Source: Anas platyrhynchos
Taxonomy: Eukaryota; Chordata; Aves; Anseriformes; Anatidae
Assembly (NCBI RefSeq): GCF_047663525.1
Contig: NC_092590.1
Location: 6,592,001 to 6,656,000, forward strand
DNA length: 64,000 nt
Reading direction: 5' to 3'
Position numbers and translations under genes: made by a program. Positions 10,800-20,020 of this stretch are shown one piece after another. Each line of letters opens with the position of its first letter. Position 1 is the stretch's first letter. The notes below the pieces were generated by a model. It ran no database searches, was not told the origin of the DNA, and worked only from the letters and a program-made list of their open reading frames with translations.

Positions 10800-13261
10800 G
10801 GACAAAATGGCTCGGAAACACAAGTCAGAAATATTGCATCTCTGCAGGATTCATGCTGAAACTCATATACGCCCAAACATGCTACCTAGAGCAACAGAAG
10901 GGTGAGAATGCAGGATCGCACCAAGATCACGCTTGTTACAGAAAACTCCAGTTAAGATATTTTAAGATGTGGTGAGTTCTGTCTCTGCTGGAGAGCTATA
11001 ACATTATTAAAGTATTCACCAGCATTGGAAAAGTTACTTTTAAGCGTTTGTTGTTATCTTCTAAACTTTTCATATAAGACTTCAAATCAGACCTTAATTT
11101 ATTATAGATTGTGGTGATACTACAAACTTCACTTTTTTGCTAAGCAACAAACAGAATATAAAAGTTTGACTTCCAGCAGAGATATCAAGACACAATGCTC
11201 AATTTTGAGGGTTTACAGTATTATGCAATGTTTGCTGTAGACATTACCATTTCATTAGCATATTCTGCTTTACATGAAATCCAGCAATGAATGCTGTCCC
11301 TGATCTAAGGCTAATCCTCTTTAAAGAGCTACAGGCTATATTACATGTGGCCACAGCCACAGTTGTGCCATGGCTGAATCACTTTGAAGCCTATTGAACA
11401 GAGTTCCCTTGTGAGACTATACACAAACCCATAAACCAATGCTGCCTGTGCTGTGAAATCCCACTGTTTTTCATCACCGAGATTTTTTTTTGTAAGGGGC
11501 ACAGCCACTCTAGTCCCAAGTGAGGGATGAGATACAAGGCTGCCTTCCCCACCTCTCAATGACAAGTTACATCTGAAGCATATATGCCCGAGGTAATGCA
11601 AACACCTCGCTCCTAAACACCACTAACTGGCTCACAGGGATGCTCTGTCTCACAGACAGGCTTCTGAAATACGGCAGGTTACCACGGCTCACTCTTCGAG
11701 GCTGACAGCCAACATAACCTGGAGTGGGAAGGAGATGGAAGGTGTTGAAGTGAGAATATTTACTGAAATGTGGCTCCCTCCTGTCTTCTTTTTCTGCATT
11801 TGTTCCACCTCAGACCCCTTGCTGTGGTATGGCTCAGGTTTATTTCAGCAGGCTTTGGTTCAGGCCTATTTTTTGGTCACTTAGTTTTAGGATGCCAGCT
11901 GGAAAGCAAGAGTGATATCATGACGACTGACCAGAAACTACAACTAAAGCCTACATCTGAGGAAAACCATATGCCGTATATAAATAAAAGTTTATTTTAG
12001 GGCTTATCTTAACTCTTCAAAATAACTTTCATTTCACTGGAGTCTAGAACAATTGTCACAGTGTTTATACGCCAATGGATCTGCTTCAGAACAAAAGAAA
12101 AGAGATTTTTCAGTATAGAAAATATACCTTATCATTGTTAGAATCTTATCAACTCCCAATACAAAAATACTCACCACTGGACAAACTATGTGTTGTGATG
12201 CCTTTGATTAGAGCTGATATGTGGCCACCTTGAGAAACCACAGCTTTGGACCGTTTCCACAGTTTAGGTCTTTAGAACAGGAAACAGCAAAGAGCAGAGA
12301 ACATCAAGCTGAAATGCAAGGGTTATCACTGAGGGAGAACATACTTTCCTCATCTGTAATCACTGCAGGAAACCTGAACTATTGTTGTAGTTCTAGCAAG
12401 GAGAGCTCTCAGGTCTCTTAACGGCCAGAGCTGGTCACTGGGATGATAAAGGTGAATAATTCCATCATGTAATAGTTGTGACTCACCAAGTCTCCTCTTG
12501 TTTAGATCGTCAGTGTGAGGTTTGATACAAAGGATGGGCTTCCACATGCATGCCCTCTATTGCACAGAGCTAAGCCAGGGTGTCACACTGCATGCTGTGC
12601 TACCTACAGCAACACAGACCTCTTCAGCAAGCCTGTTTGAGGTCCAACCACATGGAGCTTGTAAATCTGATAAGGTCAATGACTGAGATATCAGGGAGAC
12701 TCTCCAGGTGAGGTTCAGAGGTTATCTGCAGGCAGAAAAATGTCAGAACAATACATGGATTGCATACTTCTTGTAAGCAATTGCAGAAGGAAAAGCTTTA
12801 TCTGTGTGCCAAGTATTTTCTCTTTCTGGTTTGAGTGGAGTTCCACAAAATAGCAAACGCGAGATGTCTATGCCAGCTGGAAGTGTAGTGACCTACAACC
12901 GGGGGATCAGAACTTCAACCAGTAAATCACCTCCAGGTAACAAAAGAAGGGAGATGACCACCAAATACCCGAAAGCTGGACTCCCAATTATTGGTAAACA
13001 AAGAGAACTCCAGTCGGCTCACTAACAAAAGCCCCACAGCTTTCTAACTATGTTTAGAAAACACAGGGGACTCTTTTATTCAACAGCTAGGAGGAATGAG
13101 CACAGCTACAATCAGCAGCTGTGCACAGAGCACTCATCCCCAACACGTTCCTAAGGTACACAAATGATTTTTCATTTCCAGCTCTACAGAAAATCATTAA
13201 GACACTCTTTGAAAAAAACGTGATGCTCCATCATGCCTAAGTCTCCGGTCTTTGTTCTAAC

Positions 13262-13321
13262 TTAAAAAACAACAATAACAAACCAAACCAACCAACCAAA
13301 ACAAACAAACAAAAACAACAG
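13262..13321 (+). repeat. (CAAA)n/(CCAA)n simple repeat
   Basis: Interspersed AACAA, CCAA and CAAA units extend over about 60 bases as a low-complexity tract. Confidence 0.8.
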
Positions 13322-16300
13322 GGAAGAACTGACAGTTTTTCCTTTGTATCAGGGCTAAAAGATGATTTGCTTTTAATTTTGAGCAAGAAGCAAGCACCTG
13401 CTCTATGGCATCCAACCTCCCTTGCTTTCCTTTTTCCACTCCTTATCCCATGAAAGCTGGAGTTATGGGAGCTCTTTCCCACAGAGCTGCATGAACCTTC
13501 CTCCAAAGCCACAGCTGTCGATAAGAAGGGACTCCAAGGCACAGGGAACATCACCTCTTTTCACAGCATCCCCGCTATGTTTTCTCTCTCTAGCCCTCAG
13601 TGTCTGCCAGTTCTTTGTGAAGAGGGCAGACATCCCCTAGCCAGAGTAAGGAGGGAAATGTTGAAGCCCTTCTGCTGGGTCAGTTCTCAAGGATCTTGCA
13701 GTGTGATGCCAACAGAGAGAAGTCTGTTCCTCTTCCCAGCTTATTCCTGGTATCTACCATACTTGCTTGCTGCCCTGTGGCTGTGTGCTTCCATTTCACA
13801 GGTGGCTGGGCTTGAGCAGCAAGGGCGGACTGGAGATGAAATAGAAATAAGGAAAGCAGGGAGCAGGAAAGCACCCAGACAGAGGGAGAAAAGCCCCACT
13901 GACAAAACAAAGGGTGGAGGGAACAACAGGGTAGTGAGAAAAAACATCAGGAGGATGGTGAGAAATGAAGGGGAGAAGCTAGAGGGGGGAAAACCAGGAC
14001 ATGCTTGGAAGAAGGACAAAGGGCAGATGACGTGGAAAGAAAGAACACAAGAGAACTGGGACAGTGGTGCAAGTAAAGTCCATCTTGTAAGAAAGGGTGC
14101 TCTTTGCTAGTCAGAATGAGCTCCCTCAGACTGACTTTGCTCAGGTTGGATGAGAGGGAAATGGAAAAGTTCTTTTGTCCTGAGTAAAGAAAGAACAAAG
14201 AAGTAAATAAAACACGGGGGGAACTGCACTCCTTTTTCCTCTGGCATTTCGCTTCACCGCTTTGTGGTTCCTGCAAGTGCAACGTGAAATTTCAGTGAAA
14301 GCAACCCCTTCTTGTGCTTATCTCCTCCTCTCACACTGCGATCCAGCTGAATATCCTGCTTTATACTCAGATTGCAGGTCTTTGAGGAGGGACTGTTTCT
14401 TTCCCCTTTGAGCAGGAGGCACTTGGCTGCTCTAAGGTCACAACAACTGATTGCAGAACCTGGCTGTGGGTTGCTGCTTGCTCTGTTACGCCTTTCCCAA
14501 ATGAACTCCTGGAAGTTACCACTGTAATGAGTACCATTAGCTTGAAGTGTCACACGAGCTCTTGCAATACCAAATGCCATTTCCTCTGCCTGATCAAACA
14601 TTGCCACCTACCGGCCCCCCGTGCAGGTCTGTGCTGGGCGCAACACCGCTGAGAAAGCCACAGTACCATGGAGGGAGAAATCCAGCTGCCAAAAGAGGGT
14701 CATCAGCGAGGCACAGAAATTGTGCTCAGCATTTACAAGCTAGTTACCTGTCACACCTAAATCTCTCCTGTTGCACGGTGGCAAACCCAGCCTGAAGCTG
14801 TGACACCCACACCTGTGAGTCCAGCCGCGGCAGGGCTGGGCAGAGCTGCAGTAAAATCTCAGCACCACTGAAATCAGGCCAGACCTGCTGTTGATCCAAC
14901 AGGATAAGGACGCTTCCATGACGTTAAGCTAAACAGCGGAGCAAAATAGCAGGTGTCAGACTGGTCCGGGCTGTTTCTAGTCTCAGGTCTTGCCCTGCAC
15001 ATGGGTCCACAGAACAGCTTTTAGGCAGCAAAAGAAACACAGCTATGAAGAGTGGGATTCCTGGATATCCACACGCCATTATCAATGAGTTCCTGGCTTT
15101 TGAGTAGGCTAGGCAGATCACTAACCACTGTGCCACTTGCTCAATGGGCCACAGCAACCAAAAAAAACCAAACAGCCAATCCCAAAAGACCAAAATCTCG
15201 CATTGGGCTGCTTTACTGAATGTTCCTAAATCTTGTCAAAGCACTGGGAGGAAGTTTGCAGAAAGGGTTTACACGTTTAGTCGCTTAGAAAGAATTATCT
15301 GGAACACAGATATCCAGAGGGAGTCCTTTCACTCACTAACCTAGAATACACTTTCTATGATTCTTATGACCTAACATGAACTGCCCCGAAATAGGAAGAA
15401 ACCGACTTCCCTTCAGTGACGCTCAGCTTCTCAAAAAGTGATTCTGATTGAAAGCTTATGAGAAAAAGTTAAGAAAAGTTAAGAGTTCCTAGTATTTCTC
15501 CATTTTCCGGATTTGCCTGTTTGGGACCTAGACTTACCTGAAGCCTTAGCAATCAGACCAAAGCTGTTAGAAAAACAGCACAACAACCAACCCCAACCAC
15601 CTCAGTCTTTCAGCCTACCATAGTTGCTCATTACAAACACATAATTAGCCCCAGCAGATAGCCTTGCTAATATGCCACTGATAAGCACACAGACACACCA
15701 AATGCAGGAAACCATTATTTTAAAGTTACAAGCAGGGTTTTTCCAGGAACTTCCTTCTCCCTTATTACTGGCAAGGCAATGAACATGGGTGTCTGACACA
15801 CAGCCAGGCAGAAGGCACCCCGAGAGGAAAGCACGGCTCCAACCCACTTCTGTGTCCACGTCCAGCACTGTCGCTGCAATCCAGTCCCAGTGTCTCGTCT
15901 ACTATGCCACTCTGGCCAGCTCTGTGGGCTTTGCACTTCTATTCGCAGTTTCACTTCTGAAGGAAATTCAATAATCGAAAAAAAGGAAAAAAAGAGAAGT
16001 TAATGCAACATAGGAATGGACTCTAGTACACCGAGTAACTTTTTTTGTAGGCAGTAATTGTGGCTATACCCAGAAAGCCCCAGGAGGACAGAGTGCCGGG
16101 GATTTTCTGTTTCAGGGGAAAGGCTGCGATCGTTTTGCTGAAGCTGGCAGCATTTCAGCCAGCGCGAGTCTTAGGGCCGGGAGGAGCGATAAATCCAGTC
16201 CCAGACATCTCCTGTATGAAGTCACACAGCGCTGTATCAAATTAAGAAACTAATAAGAAAGACGTAGTTGGCGCGAGGCGAGCTAACGCCATAAAAAAGT

Positions 16301-16328
16301 GAAATAAACAGGAAGAGCACTGACATAC

Positions 16329-16829
16329 CTCGGCAGCTACAACTGAAGTAACCTCACCGGGAAAGCTCTCTCCCGGCACCGAGGCCTTGTAAAGCGGCTG
16401 TATGCGGAAGCAAAGGTCTGGCAGGAATTACAGCAGGCAGCACATGCTGCGCGTTGCACAACGCTGTGCTTTCCAGAAGGCACCGAGCCCTGGTGCGCCA
16501 GCACACGCACCCAGCCTGCCTGCCGTGGCCCCGCTGTGCTGGTAAGTGAGCGAGCGGCTTCAGGGAATCGCTTCTGCTCTGCATCTCACGGGCTCCCTGC
16601 AAAACCTTGTCGGAGCCCTGCTGGAGGGCGCAGAGGGAGCCAGGCACACGCAGCAGAGCTATCGGGACTGATAAAAGCTCCTACAGGAGTGCGGTAGCGA
16701 AAGAACTTAGCAACCTGCAGGTGATTTACCTGTTTATTGAACAAATAAAAGGAGCCCGCAGATGAAATACAGCTCATACGACCCAGCACAGGCATTTAAC
16801 TGCGTAGGCTCCAGCTCACAGTCCTTACC
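16329..16829 (-). other. ALPK1: Candidate ALPK1 5' non-coding exon zone (three donor-like sites)
   Basis: On the minus strand three good splice-donor contexts occur: CCCCG|GTAAGG (16829/16828), CCCG|GTGAGG (16358/16357) and CGAG|GTATGT (16329/16328). The interval is CpG-richer than its surroundings. The acceptor at 3825 requires an upstream non-coding exon, and human ALPK1 and TIFA start close together in opposite directions, so one of these donors plausibly closes ALPK1 exon 1. Which one is used cannot be settled from the sequence. Confidence 0.35.
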
Positions 16830-17320
16830 GGGGCACAGCACCCCGGGCACAGCACTACACATACACAGAGCAGTGCAGGACTGAGACCGACACAAAGCCT
16901 TTCGCTCTGTGCCCTGCCTCTCGTTCGTGTGTGGGAGTAATCTTGCTTAATAAGTAAATTGCAGCAGCTGAAAGGCAGGGAATGGCTCGTTTTTCCCACT
17001 GCGTGGCTGGGTTGCATCAGAATTTCTAGCGAAATGAATTTTCGGCTCAGCTTGGTTCAGCAGCGAGGAGAGGAGGCAGTGCCACGGAGCTGCTTAGAGC
17101 ACAGGAAAATAACCGAACGCTTTTTGGTAACAGTGAGCTGTTACTTCAGAATCATGCCTTGTAATTACTACATTTTGTTTGTGTTCAAAGCGTTAATTTT
17201 GGAGGTGGGAAGTGAAACTGAAACTACTTATTCTTCTGAAAGCTTAACCTGCCACCTCTGCAGCACACGCTTCTTGCCAGCGGTGTGACCACTGGTTTGA
17301 GAAAAGTCCTCGGCGAATGT
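16830..17320. promoter_or_regulatory. Probable bidirectional ALPK1/TIFA promoter region
   Basis: This interval lies between the best ALPK1 donor candidates (minus strand, up to 16829) and the probable TIFA leader exon ending at 17509 (plus strand). It is flanked on both sides by CpG-containing, GC-richer sequence and contains the ISRE/ETS-IRF element at 17207-17225. No TATA box is evident, which is usual for divergent promoters. The arrangement is inferred from gene orientation and splice signals; transcription starts are not visible. Confidence 0.4.
17207..17225 (+). promoter_or_regulatory. ETS/IRF composite element plus ISRE
   Basis: The sequence GGGAAGTGAAACTGAAACT contains a perfect ISRE core (GAAANNGAAAC, 17214-17224) and an overlapping ETS/IRF composite (GGAANNGAAA, 17208-17217). 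Such sites bind IRF1/IRF8/ISGF3 and PU.1-IRF complexes. It lies about 300 bases upstream of the likely TIFA leader donor and about 380 bases from the nearest ALPK1 donor candidate, which fits innate-immune control of either or both genes. Binding is inferred from the motif only. Confidence 0.6.
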
Positions 17321-17509
17321 GACCTTTTCAGATGTCCGACAAAGACCCCAGCCGAAGCTGAGCTCCAGCCGCTTTTCGGAAAATAACAAGACGCCACCAG
17401 CACGTGCAGAGCAGAGCCTGGCTGTTCTCAAGGCGTGAAGCCACCGCCACCCCTGGCACCGGAGCTCCCCACCACATCCCGGCCCTCGCGTCCCAGCTGA
17501 CGGGCACAG
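17320..17509 (+). other. TIFA: Probable TIFA 5' non-coding exon (donor at 17509/17510)
   Basis: A GC-richer stretch ends in GGCACAG|GTGAGGAG, the strongest plus-strand donor upstream of the TIFA coding exon. The coding exon begins at an acceptor (18771-18772) only 20 bases before its ATG, so a leader exon must exist. The 5' boundary given here is arbitrary. An alternative donor, AAAG|GTAAAT near 17671, is weaker. Confidence 0.4.
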
Positions 17510-18772
17510 GTGAGGAGAGGTCCGGGCCCCCGTGGTGGCCTCGGGTGGTGGGGGAAGTGAAATGGCCTCTGGGGGCTGATGAAGGCCAGCACGGTTTTCA
17601 AGAAAGCCTTCTTGAAACCCTCATTCTGCACCACCCCTGCCCCAGGGTTTGTGGTCACTTAAAATGAAAGGTAAATAACAAGATGGATGCTGCTCTTTTT
17701 CTTGGTAGGCATGCTGAAGCCTTCTGCTCTGCTCTGCAGAAGCAGATAGGCAGGGTGGTCTGAGCTCTGACCTGAAGGTAGGGGGCTGTGGCTCTTGCCT
17801 GTGTTGCTAAACACCCACCTGGGAGCCCTGTGGTTCTCAGGTTAGGTAACCGTGTTTGCGATTCTCAGCGTCACGCCTCTGCATCTAAAAATAGGGATAC
17901 TGATGCACACTGAAAGAAATGATGTTGAGAGAAGGGAAAATGGTAAAATCATGACAGTTTGACCCAAGTGAAAGTACAGACAACAGCACTGCAGTGGGCT
18001 ACCTTACAGTTGCAGGAGAAATCTTGATTTTCAGTAGGGAAAGTTTCCTTCTCCAGATAGTATTCTCCAAAACCTTTTTGCTGCCCCATATGATCTAGCA
18101 ATGAAAAGCTCTTTCAGTATTGATTTGGCATCAAACTCAGCCTTTGAGACTTGAGACAGAAAACTGTTTCTATAGACGATTTGTGAACTAAGTGAAATGA
18201 TGTGGGTTTTCCCATTAGCCAAAGCTGACCTCGTGTAGCATCCTGCAAGCTCTTACACAGGTTACACGAAACAGCCAAGAGCAGAAGGAAGCGCAGAAGA
18301 CAGCCCATCCTCCTGCTCACATAGCTCACCCAGCATGGCTCAGATGCCCATAAAACAGCAGGTTAAATTGTAAGCTTGAGTCAGGATGATTCGATGAATA
18401 GAACCAGTAAAGATAGCTCAGACTTGGTGTGACACGTTGGGAACTTTGTTCCAGAGATGTAAGACTTTGATTGTACTGTTTGATTCCAGCAGCTGCTCAC
18501 AAATAATGCACTTCTCTGACCAGCAACCGAGAACTCCTCCTCAGGTTACGTGGCCTTTTCTTTCTTCAGCTTCTATTTTCCTGTGTAGGAAGGTAACTTT
18601 CCTTCCATGTACAGAGGACCAGATGACAGTGTTTCTGTTTCCTGAGGTGTCTTGTAGATTTGTATTTGGATGCACCGTGGTAACTCAGACTTCGGAACGG
18701 AATTTAGCTCCTAAGCATGTCGTGTATGGCACTGCAGTGACTTCATGCTGTGATTTTACTTTTTTCTTGTAG
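17510..18772 (+). other. TIFA: Probable TIFA intron 1
   Basis: This interval runs between the candidate leader donor and the acceptor TTTTTTCTTGTAG at 18760-18772. Nothing coding is recognisable; the small open frames on both strands have no family signature. Confidence 0.45.
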
Positions 18773-18792
18773 CTTTGAGAATTCATTTCACC
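18773..18792 (+). other. TIFA: TIFA 5' UTR in the coding exon
   Basis: Twenty leader bases lie between the acceptor (TTCTTGTAG, ending 18772) and the ATG. They contain no upstream ATG. Confidence 0.75.
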
Positions 18793-19356
18793 ATGACCTC
18801 TTTTGAAGAAGCTGAAACTGAGGAAACAGCAGCATGCCTCCACATGACTTTTTACCATCCTTGCCAAGACGACAAGATGATGTTTCGCTGCCTGAATTTC
18901 TGTAAGCGAGAACAGGTCAGGGCAGATGAAATGGCCAAATTCGGCCGTGACCCTAACATCTGCCATTATAACTTGGTGGATACTCGTGTTTCTCGGATTC
19001 AGTTTTCACTGCAGTTCTACAGAAAGCCTAACAGCTCAGAATTGTGTTTTGAGATAAAGAACATGAGCAAGAAAACAAAGCTGTTTGTGGACCACACGGA
19101 ACTGGGTTACTTAAACAAAATCGACCTGCCATGGAAGTGCATCGTTTGTTTCGGGGACTACCAGATTTTAATGGAGATTCAAGAAGGGGAGTCCTTGGAT
19201 TATTTTGAGACTCACTTATACTTGTCAAAAGTACCAATTTTACAAGAAAAATGCATTCCGTTGGTACAACCCTTACCTGAGAACAGCATTATCCCTTCAT
19301 TGTTTCCTTCCCAAGGCAAAAGCCCTATAGAGATCGATGAAAATGAGTCATGCTAG
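18793..19356 (+). CDS. TIFA: TIFA, complete coding sequence (187 aa)
   Basis: TIFA (TRAF-interacting protein with FHA domain) is the cytosolic adaptor phosphorylated by ALPK1. The phosphothreonine is read by the FHA domain of a neighbouring molecule, TIFA polymerises into 'TIFAsomes', and TRAF6 is activated, leading to NF-kB. The whole protein is in one exon, as in mammals; 187 residues against 184 in human. Thr9 (MTSFEEAET) is present. The FHA domain spans about residues 48-125, with FGR (50-52), VSR (66-68) and EIKNMSKKT (87-95) holding the phosphopeptide-contacting Arg, Ser and Lys-Asn. The TRAF6-binding motif PIEIDE (178-183) keeps the P-x-E pattern with an acidic last residue. ATG 18793 has A at -3 (CACCATG). 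An apparent upstream extension begins with TTG and is leader. The C-terminus ends ENESC, with an extra Cys. Confidence 0.97.
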   Translation: MTSFEEAETEETAACLHMTFYHPCQDDKMMFRCLNFCKREQVRADEMAKFGRDPNICHYNLVDTRVSRIQFSLQFYRKPNSSELCFEIKNMSKKTKLFVDHTELGYLNKIDLPWKCIVCFGDYQILMEIQEGESLDYFETHLYLSKVPILQEKCIPLVQPLPENSIIPSLFPSQGKSPIEIDENESC

Positions 19357-20020
19357 CAGAGAGGAGGAGGCTGGATGAGATTTTGAACCTGTGAAACCTG
19401 CATGATTTAGGAGCTGAAGGCCATCATCTCAACCTACTTTTTCATGGTTCTCACTTGCTGTACATCAGTCCTCTTACTGTTTTCAATACCACGACATAGT
19501 TTGTTGAACAGAAACAAATTCCTGCCACTGCCTTTACCAGGGCGTACGTTCTCTCTGATCTCCACTGTTTTCTACATAAACATATCAGAGATACTTTGAG
19601 CCACTCCAGTCCATGGTAGCAGATTCAATTCAAGAACTGTGACTACGTGCCTCATTGATGTATTTAACAGCTTTTAACATAGAGCATTCGGAACAATGTT
19701 TTAGCCACACGTTGGTTAGCTAGGGAGGGATGTAATGTCTTGCTGCATTTCTTATACTTTTTTTTTTTTTTATTTTTTATTTTTTTGCTTTTGACATTAA
19801 GCTCTGAACAGTATTTTCAAGCCTAGGTTGTAACTTCCCAGATTTTGCAGTTTAGAGCTACCTTGTCAGCATAGCATATTTAAATTAATGTTTATACTAA
19901 CTTTGCATAGAAATCTTCTTTCTATTTGGGATTAAAATATATATATATTTTTTGCCAGTAAAGTGTTTTTGCTTGTGAATGTAAATAAACATGCAATATT
20001 TGTGATCATGTTATGTAAAG
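19357..20020 (+). other. TIFA: TIFA 3' UTR (approximate)
   Basis: An AT-rich region follows the TAG stop at 19354-19356. It contains an interrupted T run near 19759-19786 and ATTAAA at 19931-19936. The first canonical AATAAA is at 19984-19989. The 3' end is set about 30 bases past that signal and is approximate. Confidence 0.6.
19984..19989 (+). terminator. TIFA: Candidate TIFA poly(A) signal AATAAA
   Basis: AATAAA in GTAAATAAACATG is followed within 20-50 bases by T/G-rich sequence (TATTTGTGATCATGTTATG and GTTTTGTAG), the usual context for cleavage. Confidence 0.6.

Larger units (their letters stand above)
3825..16328 (-). other. ALPK1: ALPK1 5' intron (non-coding), about 12.5-13 kb
   Basis: This stretch lies between the acceptor before the first coding exon and the probable upstream non-coding exon. 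I see no recognisable protein-coding exon on either strand. It contains simple repeats (T23 at 4150-4172, CAAAAA units at 4347-4384, GGGA units at 7000-7026, an A-rich run at 8190-8219, a minisatellite at 9202-9275, A28 at 10772-10799, CAAA/CCAA units at 13262-13321). AT-rich non-repetitive blocks at about 7040-7580 and 9640-9860 look like possible conserved non-coding elements. Open frames such as the 177-codon one at 13577-14110 match nothing I know. Confidence 0.6.

Noticed and set aside
13577..14110. 177-codon plus-strand frame in the ALPK1 5' intron
   Set aside because: Lys/Arg-rich composition from purine-rich DNA, no recognisable domain, no splice or promoter context.
18775..18792. N-terminal extension of TIFA by six codons
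   Set aside because: The extension would begin with TTG and lies next to the splice acceptor. Homology and Kozak context put the start at 18793.
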